This document shows, piece after piece, positions 24,363 through 37,221 of a stretch of 64,000 nucleotides of DNA. Under the pieces are notes generated by a model, which saw only the letters and a list, made by a program, of their open reading frames with translations, was not told where the DNA came from and made no database searches. Both the position numbers and the translations under genes were made by a program. This stretch comes from Biscogniauxia marginata. Its lineage: Eukaryota; Ascomycota; Sordariomycetes; Xylariales; Xylariaceae. How positions within the stretch are numbered: position 1 is the stretch's first letter; each line of letters starts with the position of its first letter. Location of the stretch: positions 1 to 64,000 of the forward strand of contig MU404195.1 in NCBI GenBank assembly GCA_022695795.1. The letters run 5' to 3'.

Positions 24363-25603
24363 GTTTCGAGGTTATAGAACAATTCCACGAGAGCGAACTC
24401 TGATGTATTACTTAGTATCCCCCGAAATTATACCTATAATTCGCATCAATACCCCAAGCTATCAATTATCGCACGCGTCCGCATGTGAGGGGTAACTTCG
24501 ATTTTCTTGACAGTTGACGCCCAAGTTAACAGCGGAGAACCATCGGTAGATCAACTCCTCCACCTGTTTCTATACTGAAAAACATGGTTGGTGAGCAACA
24601 TATGCTGCTATAGTACGTTGAAGCAGTATCGCCAGCCCCTCTGCGGGCATATTGCAAGTTCTCCCCCATAATTAACGGGTGATAGTTTCTTGGCTCAAGA
24701 GCATTGCCCCATTGCAGCGCTCTTTTAATAAGTTGACGAAGCTAGATCGGCTTTCCCATCTCGTAAGCTACGACTGTGTGGTTAATCTGCACGTGTGCGG
24801 CGGCTGAACCAACGGAACGTCACCAACAATCCTACAATGGGCGAATCTCAGCTCACTACGGTGCTCCATACGCCATTAAATAGGGCCGGAATGGTGGAGT
24901 GGGACTTCTCCATAGCAAACGATTCGGTCGCGTCACACGACGATGTCCGGCGGTATTGTAACATTGGGGCTGCTCGGACATTTAACACTCTGTAACAATA
25001 TTGCTCACAAATCCTTCTGCAGCGCTCATTCTAGGCCAAGCCTACAGCCGGCGGCTATCGAATTATTCTCAGGTATATTCCTTCATATGCGCTTTCCAAA
25101 ACAGAAGTTTCAAGAGGTTGGTAGATCACCGAAAGGGAAGGCCAGCTGAGCATAAGGGTTTAGATCATCGGAATCTAACTTGATAGTGTCCACTTCCCAT
25201 GACACATTCTTACCAAAGGAAAGGCGCGATCTAGGGATTGTTGATCTAGGGATTATTGCATACGTGTGTGATTCCCACGCCGCCATCCTGCAGAATGTGT
25301 ATGACTGCCTCGACTTGCCTGGCCTCGGACTTGGCAGGCACACACGAAGCCTTGCCGCGTTAGTGATTCGGGTGTAAGCGACTCGATTTCCGTCGTCATG
25401 ATTAACATTTTGTTACTGGAACTGCCAGGACGCTCTCCACCCGATGTATGGTAAACCAGTCAGCTAACTTGCCGTCAGAAAGATACAGCCTTGATAGTCC
25501 ATTTCCCCCTTTTCTATCACATTTCCCTAGCCCAAACTCCGGCTTCGTAGACCAAAGTCTTTCTAATCGCACAACATCGCTAGCACGGCCTTCTATCGCA
25601 AGA
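24363..25603. other. intergenic region upstream of the hydrolase
   Basis: About 1.24 kb without a credible gene. A 66-codon frame (24795-24995) shows no family feature. The frame preceding the hydrolase start (25448-25603) is open but low in features and is treated as leader. Confidence 0.55.
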
Positions 25604-26374
25604 ATGGCGTCCACGAAACCTACGCTCCTCTTTGTTCACGGTGCCTGGCATATACCTTCTACTTACTCGAAGTTTACGAATGCTCTCAAAGCTCTGGGTT
25701 ATGAGGTTCACACGCCACGCCTTCCGTCTATGAACGGAAGCCGGCCGCCTAATGCGGACCTGTACACGGACACGGACTTCATTCGCTCATATGCGGAGAG
25801 TTTGATTGACGCGGGCCGTGCCGTCATTGCCATCATGCATTCATACGGAGGCCATGTCGGCACCGGTGCGTTTCACGGATTAGGTTTAAAAAGCCGGTCC
25901 GAGAAAGGTCTACCTGGTGGCATCTCCCAGCTTATCTACCTAGCGGCATTCGCTCAACCAGAGGGACTCACGGTTGTCGACCTAGTCAAGCAGTTCGACC
26001 GCGAACATTTGATACCGTTAGCGCATGACTCGGCAGAAGATGGAACTTGCGTTCAGCGGCAGCCGAAGCTGGCTATGATCGGCGAAGGTGCTGACGATGC
26101 CGAGGTCGAGGAGTACCTAGCGACGCTGGTGCGCTGGAATGAGAGGACGATGTACCAACCCGTAAAGCAGTGCGCGTGGAAGGAAATTCCAGTGGTCTAC
26201 ATCCACTGCACAAAAGATATGACTGTACCCTATGACTCTCAGCAGTCCATGGTAAAAGTAATGGAAGAGCAAGGCGCGAATGTCAAGACAGTCGTGCTGG
26301 AAACTGGTCACTGTCCAAACTTGACTATGCTAGAGGACACGATCAGTGCTATCAAGAATAACATAGCAGCTTGA
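25604..26374 (+). CDS. alpha/beta hydrolase, single exon
   Basis: The ATG at 25604 in good context (AAGAATGGCG) gives 256 residues; the open frame continues upstream to 25448 but adds 52 residues outside the conserved fold. The N-terminus KPTLLFVHGAW holds the oxyanion HG motif. Ser80 in AIMHSYGGHVG, Asp205 in CTKDMTVPYD and His236 in ETGHCPNL fit the catalytic triad. The nucleophile elbow has Met instead of the usual first Gly (xHSYGG), which is common in the EstC/salicylate-esterase-like group. Beside a PKS that lacks a release domain, it could free or transfer the polyketide chain, or act as an esterase on the final product; this is inference. It lies between the membrane protein and a convergent methyltransferase. 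Confidence 0.9.
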   Translation: MASTKPTLLFVHGAWHIPSTYSKFTNALKALGYEVHTPRLPSMNGSRPPNADLYTDTDFIRSYAESLIDAGRAVIAIMHSYGGHVGTGAFHGLGLKSRSEKGLPGGISQLIYLAAFAQPEGLTVVDLVKQFDREHLIPLAHDSAEDGTCVQRQPKLAMIGEGADDAEVEEYLATLVRWNERTMYQPVKQCAWKEIPVVYIHCTKDMTVPYDSQQSMVKVMEEQGANVKTVVLETGHCPNLTMLEDTISAIKNNIAA

Positions 26375-26767
26375 AGAACCCGGCGATGCTCACTTAGGAT
26401 GCTTCGGTCACCGCAATAGGAGAGGTTCATGATAATGATAATTGCAACAGGCATAGATCAACAATCTAGTGGAATACACTTTAGCACAGCTACCAACTTA
26501 GTCTAACTCGCCAAGAAATTATCATACATCGCAGCTATTGAGTGATCCTAGTGTCACGGTACAGAAAGTTGAAGACCACGTGCAGGATGGTGGTATTAAC
26601 CCTTCCTTCCTCCACCGCTCGGTCTGTAAGAGCACTATTGGACATACCAAGGCAAATTAGGAAAACGACTCTGTGCAACCATGCTAGACAGCAGGACGCA
26701 TCCTATAATGTTCCCAACCAGAGGATGGTTCGTTACACTGCATCCTTCCCCAAATGGAAATTCAAAT

Positions 26768-27797
26768 TCAGATAGCACCAGGTATCTCTTCGCTGGCCGG
26801 CTTCCTGCCAATGACAGTCCAACGCGTAGCCGCCCAACAAGATCCCTCGCGCGTCTCCTTCCCAACCTCGAGCATGAGGTTCTTGAGCCTTTGTAAGGCG
26901 TCTTCGTTCTGTATCTTCCGCATGACTAGTTCATTCATCATGATACTACAGTCATGGAGCGCGATGGCCAGATGTGGCGGCGCGTCTTTAACGTCCGACT
27001 CGACATCCTCCAGGCCCGCCTCCGAAAAGTGCCTCGGTAGGTCGGAAACCCACGTTGGACGCAATCGAGCATCGTGGCCCTGAAACATATTCACAAGCTT
27101 TGTCAGTGCATCATCCTTGTTCTTGGGGTCCGTCTTCTCGATGCGGAACGACGAGATGTCGGGGTCACCCCATTGAAGATAGCCGCCGGGTTCTGAGTAT
27201 ACGGTTTTAGTATCAGACGAGAAGAACTAGAAGGGGAAGGGCGCACTCAGCAACCGAACGAGGTTTTTGAGTACAGGCTGGATGTCGTCATTCTTGAATA
27301 CGAAACAGAAGTGCCGAATATTGACAATGTCGAATTTGCCGGCTAGGTCGTCAGGGACGTCCTCCTTGATATCCCAGTGTTGAAGTCTCACGTTGGGGGG
27401 AAGCCAAGACGGTGGTGGGGTGGCGTCGAACGATATGTCCAGGCCATCAAGCTGTACTGATGATGGTAGTTGGGCTCCGATATCTGTGAGCCAGATACTG
27501 TTTAATTGTCAAAATTGAAATTTTGAAGCCCAAAAAGTCTATTTCAAATACTAACCCTGTTCCTGTACCGACATCTGCTATCCTTATATTAGGGTTATCG
27601 GTAGGGATCTTTGGGTGCGTGAGATATCCAAATAGTTGTCTCCAGAGATAGTGCTGTAAGTTGATCCTAATTATTTGAAAGTCATATCGTTAACATCGCT
27701 GGATCCTACAATATGATAAGAGCAAAATATTTGAGTCAACCAACCGGTTATTATCAAGGTAATCACGAGTAAAAACGTAGTCAGGGCCCGAAGCCAT
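26768..27797 (-). CDS. class I SAM-dependent methyltransferase, four exons
   Basis: Exons 27797-27745, 27666-27556, 27497-27247 and 27192-26768 join in phase (279 residues). Joins read NNR|INLQHYLW, VGTGTG|IWLTD and LVRLL|KPGGYLQW. Motif I is IADVGTGTGIW, motif II LDGLDIS, the post-motif WDIKEDVPDDLAGKFDIVNIRH and the motif III region LLKPGGYLQWGDPD. This is the UMTA/LaeA-like methyltransferase family, widespread in fungal clusters; members act on oxygen, nitrogen or are regulators. The N-terminal YVFTRDYLDNNRINLQHYLW is typical of the small-molecule enzymes in this family. It is convergent with the hydrolase about 0.4 kb away. Likely role: O-methylation of a cluster intermediate. Confidence 0.9.
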
Positions 27798-30700
27798 GTT
27801 GGAAAAGCTGCTCTCAATCAAAGAGAAAAGAAATAACTACGTCGACGAGATACTTTACTACTTCCAGGCTTAAAGCGGTGGGTCAAACTTCCCTTCCTTC
27901 AAGACTTGAGAGAAGTACGATCATATATACTCTAGTGAGGTGGTTACGGAGCCTCGGTAACAATGGACTATGCTAACTAGGTAACGTTAGATGGGGATAA
28001 CACCAAAGCCCCACCCAATTGGACTCGGATGGCTCTGCGAGGACAATGATTCAATAAATATACTATTTCGGTTTTTTTATACCTGAAGTTATATATTTAT
28101 ATCTTAAGAACTCGGGTGCTTACCGCTCCTCGCCCCATGAACTATACAGGATGCTGACCTGATCCCAAAGCCTGGTCTATGTTAAGCTTAAGTCGATACG
28201 CCGTTCCTGCAAGCGTGGCTTCACGTTTTCAGCTCCAAACTCCAGTTAGCCTGATCGCTGATCGTAAAGCGGGCCAGAGGAAAATGGTGAGCTTGTGAGC
28301 GGGCAACCCTGGACGCGTCACCTCCCGGACTTTTCCATGCAACAGAAGAAAAGACATGACATGCGTTTTGGACATTCTTAGCCCTATCAGCCTATGTAGA
28401 TTTATATTAATTCTTTTCATGCCTGGGCAGGCCAACTATGTCTCGCCATTGTACTGACGTAATACAAGAGCCAAAGGATGTTAACCCCGGAATACACCCC
28501 CGGCTGTGTGCGATAAAAGCCTCTCGCATATTGTAACGCTACGATTAGGCTAGAATTTAGTCTCGATCCTGATGCTAGTCGTGATCCAATAGCTCTCTTA
28601 GCTTTGGAGACAACCGTACTTATAAGCAATAGACATACCGGGTGTAGTTGTAACTATACAACATTGAAATACATCGATACATTTATTCCTACACCTTCAT
28701 TCAGCATGCAGTCTAAGTGCCGAAACCATTCGATTTGCACAAGGCCGAGTACAGTTCGTTATCATACTGAAATGCAATGCGCGCCCGCTTGGCGCATAGA
28801 TGACAGGATTCTTTGTGAAAAACTAACTACCTCTATAGATACTCCACCAAGTATACGCAGGTTGATCACATGAAATGTAGTCACACCATAACGACTTTTA
28901 GCTAATGGCCCTATAATTACCTGTTCGTAATATATCAAAAATCTAAAACAATTATGTTAAAGCGGCCTCTAAGCACAAGCCTGTCAAGTTACCGGATAAA
29001 GTACCCTTATATGCCCTGTCTGACATGTGCCGTAGGGCTGCAGATTGAGCTTACCATTGAGTGTTATTGGATAGGGATTATGTGCGTTGCCCACAATTAC
29101 CGTTTCTTGGCGTGTGATTAGTCCCCCCCCTTCCCAATATTTCACGACAAATCGGAAACTATATCACGTTCTACGTAGTAAGCATAAGCACTTGGTATAC
29201 ATGTTTGGAAGTGCCGATATGCTCGGCCTCTTGACAGTGCCATTCCCGATGACCTTAGAGTTGGAGATAAGTCTTCTATAATAGGTACCTTCTTGTTTGG
29301 CACGAGTATTTGTTAGTGTCACCGCTTTGATACTCTCGGGGAAGCAGCTGCGCCGAATTTTACATATAAGCTGCCAACTGAAAGGCTAGCCACAGGCTCA
29401 GGAGACTTCTAGAACCCTTGGGGAAATGGCATTCCCTCCAGGAAGAGTTGTAAGAGTTTGCAAAAGGCATCAGAGAGTAACTTATTTAACTTCTTAAGAG
29501 GGCATTGCTGCGTCGAGGCGTCATCATACTAAAAACCCGCTTACTACCAGCCTGCTGGGTCATCATGACTTGATTCATTGGCTATATATTGGTCGTTGAT
29601 CTACATAAGAAAAGTACCTTGCGCAAGTGTTTCGACATGGTGAGAGTGGGCACTGGCTGAATCCACTTTTGCTACGGATGTATAGTACCGTTGATTATGA
29701 GTAGACAGAGTGTTTACTAGAAGGGTAGCATAATATGAGTACAGAGGGATTCAACTAACTTGGGGATTAGTCGATGGTCGTGAATCAAGAACCCCTTCTG
29801 GTCATTATTAGCCCATAAGGTACACTCGTTAGCAGAGATATCTGGCATGATGCTAGCAATCATTGATATTATCCTACTGTCACGGCAATGACTAGCCAAC
29901 CACACTAACCACCCCTCTCCCAAAAGGGTAACAGAATATCAAGTTCCCCAACTTGATATCTAGGTTGGACTATATGCCATGTGACCCAGCCGTCACACCT
30001 ACTGCACTCTTGGAGATAATTTCTTATCCAACCCTAATTTCTGTTTGCTACTTCGTAGCCCCTCCCCTTGGTTCTGCAGAGTAGCTTTACAGCCTACATT
30101 TTGGTTTAGGATCTTTACAACGTGGTATTGGTTTTTTTTGTTAAAGTATGTGTGGCAAAAGCGAACGCTTCTACCCTTATAGTAATTAGCCCTTATATAG
30201 TCCGCGATAGTATGACTTTCATTATGCATCATAATGATTGGGTATTGAAGTGTCTAGGGAAACGGCATGTGCGTCTAAACCTTCTCCCATTGACTCAGCT
30301 TCGATATTTCTAAGAGGAAAAATAGTACAACAACCTTAGTTGTGTTACCGGAACCCATAATAGATATATATCATCTAGCTGGTCTCGCTAAGTTTGCATA
30401 TTTTTTAGGAATTATTGACCTTCAATTCTACATAGAAATTCTACCAGCCATATATCTAATTATATTGCCTCGCATTTGAAGTATAAAGATGCCATTTCGA
30501 ATTCGGTTAGGCTAGGAGTATATGTTGTGCGTGATTTTAAATCAACTTCGGCACCTTACTACTTTCTCCCTGTTCCCACCCACTGAAAGCATATAACCAG
30601 TTCAAGTAGTTGTATTTAGGCATATCTTGAACATAGCTCTTATTTTACACTTGGAATCCTTCGACTGCAAGTTCAGGTCCTATAAGTGGCAGTGATAGTG

Positions 30701-32087
30701 TCAACCCCCTATCATCTGCAGGCAGCTAGAGCTAGTCAGGAACACGGCCCGTTCTAGATACTCATAATGAGACCTAACGAGCGCCTACATATCCTACAGG
30801 TGTTCAGCACGAGATAAGACATACCTGCCTGAACCGGAACTTATAATCAAAGGATTTTTGTATATTCCTTCACCCCGCTCAGTAGTCAGTTGAGATTTAC
30901 TACTGTCCTTGATGGCTATGATAGATAGCCATGGCGATCCTGACCTTTTTGTAGGATTTCCTGCAAGAAATAAATGAAATATTAGTCCTTGTGTAGAGGT
31001 AAGGCATATTCCAAAATTCTACTGTGACACTGATTATGCTTGTTGCAAAGTCTTGTGCAGACCTGTTCAGAGGAGTCCAGAGCGGCAGAAACGGAAGATT
31101 AAAGCTTAATATGTTGAGATGAGACGAAGATATTAGGATATGATCAAGTGTATTAGTTCAAGGTAAGTCTAGGTAGGTGGGCGAAACTCATATATATATA
31201 TACGGGAGACCAGGGGTCGTATAGCCCCGTATTTCAATATAACAGAGCAGGTGGCTCAACAGAAGTGAATATCTACGGTTCCAGCGTGGCTTTAATTTAT
31301 TGATTTGGTACAGTTAACTATTATTGTGATATAGTGCTTCCGTATGTAGAACAAGATGAGTATTCGTAAAATGTATTTGTCAAGGGCTCATCATTGCTAG
31401 GTGACTTTCGTAGTTGTGTCTTCCAGAGACCTAGATGTTGTAGACCAAATATCCGCTGAGATTAGTGACTAAGTGCGTGCATGGAAGGTGATAGAGGTCT
31501 ATATGTGGCTGCTGGCCGGACTGAGAAGTCAGATATTACGACTTAGATTATGCCATGGAGAGCATGATATACGGAAATGCACCGATCACAAATGGTATCG
31601 TGAAAGCTTGTACGCGCAAAGAGCCTGAGAAGTGCCCAAGTTTGGGTGAGTTACACAATATGGTTAACAAAATTGAAGTTACTTATTCAGGACACATGGA
31701 TGATTAATCACATGCCCACTTGCAGATATATGAAGCCTTAGAACACTGCGAAGATTATAACATAACGACCAATATATTTAGGATAGTCTGGAATTGATTT
31801 GCAACTGATTTGCGTTAAATGGGTTTTAATAAGAAAGGAAGAGTTATGAACTTGTTGTGTCAAAAGTGGCAACCAACTAGTAGTAAGTAACAGGACAGCC
31901 ACTGCAAGCCCTCGCAAAAGCAGAACCTATATCATGCCCAACATTTCTCGTTACGCATACCTACTCAACCTTAGCTCTGCTGAGATTATATAAGACTTGG
32001 AAAGAGCAACTCCGACCATAAAAGGTAGTACCTGGCTAGCGGAACCTATCAATGCATCTAGCTTTTACTATAGTATGCCCGAGTCTC
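27798..32087. other. gene-poor region, 4.3 kb
   Basis: No frame longer than about 80 codons is found, with many stops on both strands and a moderate AT bias, but not the extreme composition seen after 56.5 kb. I see no recognisable protein fragment and no tRNA. Short AT microsatellites occur (for example near 31190). It may be the decayed remains of genes or transposons, or simple intergenic sequence. Confidence 0.55.
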
Positions 32088-33232
32088 TTAACCCCGAACT
32101 CCCTTCGTTTTTAGCTTTTCCCACAACTGTTCCTCAACCACCGAGATGTTCTTGCCGCTGAAATCACCATTGATATCGATGGGCGGCATCAGACTGATAT
32201 ATGGTACAGAACGCACCCTGACATCCGACTTCTCCTTGGTTCCGAACTGCATACCTTCTACAACCTCCCCATTCCCGTACTTAGACTCTGTTACAATGCG
32301 CATCATTATTTCGGCACACTCGGCCGAAGTCATATTCATGTCGCCTTCCCGAACCTTTCCTGCGCAGTAGTCCTTCAGAACAGCAGGTGTGAAGGTTGTA
32401 GCTGGACACATGCAGTTAACCCGAATGTTGAGACGGGCCTTCATCTGCGAGAGGCTCTGGGTGAAGCTCGTGAGTGCACCCTTAGTAGAGTTGTATAGAG
32501 GTGTGCCAATGGTGGATAGGTAGGCGCTCATAGAGCCAACCAAGAGTAGGTTACCCGCAATCTTGTTCTGCAGCCAGTAGTCGATGGCAATTTGGGCAAA
32601 CCGTATCGGGCCCATGGCGTTGATAGCAAAAATCTTATAGACACCAGGTGCACCATTAGGGTCATCCTTTGAAAGAGGCGAGATACCTGGGGGGTTCCAG
32701 AAAGCCGACTCTGGAGGCTCCCTACTCACGTTAAGTTAGCGACTATTTCCGGCAGCTATTTTAGGTTCTTGTTTGTGGTAAATGTAACACTTCTGGAGTC
32801 AGGCTTAGAGACTCCTGGAAGCGTACAATCATTTTGGTAACGGTAAGCCAAGAGACTGACCACACTCCCGCACCTGGGCACAACAAGTCAACTCTGCCGA
32901 AGGTCTTCAAGGCGAATTCCCATGTTGCCGAGATCTGAGACCAATCTGACTGGTCCATCTTGTGGAAAACGGCAGAAGGTGCTCCATCTTTGGGCGGATG
33001 TGGAAACCTGGCAAGGGTTGCCTCGGCTTCAGGACGCAGCGCGACATCTGCAAAGATCACAGAGCACCCTGCGCCGAGGAGTTGTTCGGCGAAGGCATGA
33101 TTGATACCTATACAAATGCTGAATGTTAGACTCCGAGTTCGACAAGTGACCATCCAACGCGAAATAAGAGCACGTACCGCTACCGGCACCGGTGGCGATG
33201 GCAAATTTCCCTTTGACCTCCCAGGAAGACAT
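32088..33232 (-). CDS. short-chain dehydrogenase/reductase, 15-PGDH-like, three exons
   Basis: Exons 33232-33178, 33107-32861 and 32721-32088 join in phase to 311 residues (TGAGSG|INHAF and PGAGV|WEPPES). The second intron has an unusual but valid donor, GTCAGT. The cofactor loop is TGAGSGIN (residues 14-21), with Asn in place of the last Gly of TGxxxGIG. The NNAG equivalent reads CPGAG. The catalytic set is Ser164, Tyr177 and Lys181 in the YNSTK motif, with the usual spacing. The acidic residue after beta-2 (FADVAL) suggests NAD(H). The family is close to fungal 15-hydroxyprostaglandin-dehydrogenase-like SDRs. Likely role: oxidation of a hydroxyl in the pathway or unrelated metabolism. Isolated by about 4 kb on each side. 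Confidence 0.9.
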
Positions 33233-36200
33233 TGTGGTTAATCGAATAAGAGGTTTGCAAGATTGCTAGTAGCCAATGGAAGCGACAGGGAACACAAGAC
33301 TGTCTTCGAAAGTTACACACTCGGAACAAAGGCAAGGTTATTGCTCTCTCGGTAACCTTTGCAAGGAGTTGGCGACTCTGAACTCGCCCACCGTAGTATC
33401 CATTTCGACCTCAGATAGTCATACGAACCCTAGTACGCTACTGTGGGGTGGTACCAACTTCGAAATTGGGAGAATAACCTTTACAGCATGTTCCGTGGCA
33501 TGCTTCTATTAGTTATCCGTTTCAGCTCCACCAAATGTAATAGAGGGGAAACGCCCTCTTTTGAACCTATACACGTGCATAGCATTCGATTTTTCAAAAT
33601 AACGGACATGCCAGATAGCTCTGTTATCTATTGATTAGATCATGGTGTGGATCTCCTTTGTTATCGAAGGCGACAACCGTGGCCACATGTAACCATAATG
33701 TTGACCAAATAACCCACGTTGAAATGTATAAGTGTAGCCGAGGAAATACCATCTACTAGTGACCTAAGCGATGCCTACTCTTGGTAGGTAATGCTGTCGA
33801 GACAATGCCTATTTTCATTTGAGGAAATGAAAAAAAAAAAAACCCTGACCACCAATGTATTGATGTGGAGTGTAGGACAAGGTGACGACGATAGTTGCAT
33901 GTCAGTTTGACACACATAGGTACGTATGTACACCAATAAAATCCTTATCCTGTACATGTAAACGCAAATGATATTACATTATTCGGATTTTGAAGTTACT
34001 TAGGTGCTGATTACGGGTAGACGAGCATAAGGCTGTATTAGGGGATGCAATGATGTTAAAGAACTAAGTCTCCTCACATAATGAAAACCAACTTAAATAC
34101 AGCGAAAGCTTTAACCACCACCAGTACCTACCTAATATTAGTTTAATATTTTAAGGTACACAACTTTACCCTATAAGTTAGCGTCCAAATATAATACCAT
34201 GACTTAAAAAGTGCTCTAATATGTTCAAACAAATATCACTTGACTATTCACTGATAGAAAAGAAAATTGAGAAAAATCCTGAGTTGTATTAATAAGATGC
34301 TTTTAACACATTCTGTTGTTCTCATATGCTTTGAACAGTTTCTGTGGCCAAGCTATACCTACTTAAACATAATACGGCACATTTCGAGCTGTGGTGTCCC
34401 TTTCTGCCGTATCAGATAGAAGTGGGTAAAGTGAGTATCGGTATAAAGAGGTATCGTTACGATGTGCAATCGTGAAAGAGAAAGCCTAGTATACGTATTA
34501 CGGGTTTTAGCATGCCGTACATCAACCCACCCCAGGTTCGTCCACAGGTCCCCAGCTTACGTATACCTTCTTATCTTAAACCGTTACTAGGTACTTTTGC
34601 TGATCTACTGCGGATCTGCCGGGATAAGTAATAAGCCTTCTTGCACACTGTCCGTGGCCTCATAATGGGAACCAGGTTCCCTTGGTTAGTGGGAGTAAAA
34701 CTCAACCGTATCTTATGACGGTGATCCAAATCCAAGATTCATCCCCTTGATGACTCGCTTGGCAGCGTCCCGAAGATTTCGGTTGAAAGGGGTCCTGTGC
34801 CGACTCTAATACCGATACTATCCGCCCGGCTTTCACTTTATAAAACGTCATTGTATTTAAAGTCGACAATTCACTACACTTTTACTTCGCATACTTGCCT
34901 AGCATTTCCTAGTAACTAATGGCGGATCTTATTGTTCAAGGGGCTTGCGGAGAGGTCCGTTCGGGCTCGGTTATCGGTTAGCCATTAAATGCTTGGTAAA
35001 CGGTGGTCTGACAGGTGGACCGGAACGATTTTCCGCAATCATGGTTGATGAATATTCCGTAGAAAATAATGGTAGCGATACAGGGATTAGCTAAATCTTT
35101 TAGCTGTTAGCCTTTTTACCCATGCTAATGCAATTTTATAGTACATATTACACCGGATCGTTCGAATTATTGTGTACGACATCTTGAACTGTCCGATTCA
35201 CTTTAACTATAATTTAGATATCGATGATGTCCTTTGTTATCATGTGTGGAGTAAAAGTAATTTTATGGACAACCCAACTTTCCTCTACGCACTGAACAAT
35301 CACCCGGGGCATTGGTTGAGATATATCTGATCACTTCATCTGACATGGAGCGATTCGTGGCCCCGAAGTACCGTGCTCGAACCCGAAATCTCTTGGCTCG
35401 TCTCTTTGTCTGTGCCCTTCTCTGACACGTATAGTTTCCGTTCTGAATTGTCCTAGGTAATGGACAAAAAAATGAGACCGATGTTGATAAGGATTCTTAA
35501 AAGCATATTCCTTGGCTTGACACGACCGACTGCTACTAGCTCAATAGAGACTCTCTGTGGCATGATTGAGATCGAAGTATTCAAAGTACCTGTATGACGG
35601 TGGCGAGATCCAGCGAGGTAGCTTGTTGATGGGGATGCTGCTATTATTACAAGGAGTGACCTAGAGAGGCTTTAGCTCCTAACTGTTATTTTTCCGAAGT
35701 CTATCTTACCAACTACACAGCCTGGACTGCCTTTCTCGATAGCAATATTTGGTCTCAACCCTTACAATGGGTTCGTATGGCGTATTATTGAGTCGCTATT
35801 TACACCGATGCCATATTAAGGGTAATGATACTCTTTAAGTGCCAATATCCATTGGGTAGCTGGCTCTTCAGATGCCCTGTGATTGGTAGATAATGCACCA
35901 CCACAGTAGCATCTGGATCTGGAACCGATCGAACGTTCCTGATCCTCTCGGGAGGGCCGGGGGGAGGTAGGGAATGACGGCAAGAGCGAAAGTATGAGGG
36001 GTATCATAGTCAAATAGGATCGTGTACTCGTCTACGAAGACTCCATAGACGATTAGGAGCTTACTACCCTTTCATATTCAGCTAAGACTTACGTCTGACT
36101 TTTGCGGTTACATTGGTGTCCCGGGACTTCAATGCGAGACCTTAAGAGGATACAACTTCGTATTACTTGTAAATCAATTCATTATATAATAGAGGGACAA

Positions 36201-37221
36201 CAGTCAGGTTTGTATGATACCCAGCTTGCCGTTAGCCATTGTTGTTTCACCAGCTGAGCAGTAGGGGGGCGATGAGGACGCTTCAAATGTAAGCTTCACC
36301 CAATGAGCAGCACATAAGAGTCTCAAGAAGCCTCCTTTGGACTTGGATAGCACGGGGAGAGAAGTAGTATGCTGCCGCTCCCTCACCTAAGAGCTTTTCA
36401 TTTGTAAGTGCGTATATATCGGTCGAATTAAAAGCCACTAGTGTCAAAGGGGTGTATGGGCCTGTATTCATGGAGCTATAATTCTTCTAGGATTTACCTC
36501 CAGTCGTACCTAGCTTGAATTATAATAGGGATGTATCTGTTATAGTGTAACATGTTCTAGGAGTATAACCGTGGATCTGTCTTGCCGACTAGAAACCTCT
36601 TAGCTCCTTTTGGGCTCAAGACCCCTTGTATATTTGAGGCTTGGCTTATTCCGACTTAACTGCCAGGTCGGCGTATTATTACGTGGCTACCCCTGAATTA
36701 GGTGTCAAAGGGGTAGCTGTCATGTACAGGTACAAGGCATCCTCAACCATCGTGTATATAAGGTACAGGTCCTCCCATCTTTTAGATAGGTTGTTCGCCT
36801 AGATAATTAAGCAATCTCATAACCCTGTATTTTTTAACACCCTCTATGTCATAATACCTTATCTTCTCGTATTCGTATGTTGCATAAGGCATTCCTGCCC
36901 TAATATCGGTTATATGCATACGCCATATCCTAGCCAACTGCATTCTAAGAGTGGTCCTGATGACAACTAGCTATTACAATCAAAGTGTTTCCCAACGAGA
37001 GATTCACAGCGCAGTTATATGACCATCGTAGAATAGAAAGTGACTTGCTTTCTAATGGAGTTTGTACTGAAACTTAAGTACCGAAGCTATCTAAGCCATA
37101 TTTACATTTGTACTTGGTGTTGGAACAAGAGTAAATAAGCGTCCTATAAGTTGAAAAGTACTAGATCACACAACCTAGCAAACGTGCGCATAAAGATGCT
37201 GCCACGAGCATGGCCCAACGT
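33233..37221. other. gene-poor region, 4.0 kb
   Basis: Only short frames. Minus-strand frames at 36204-36471 and 35816-36013 have no recognisable content. An A-run lies at 33830-33842. Composition is AT-leaning but not fully RIP-like. No RNA gene found. Confidence 0.5.
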
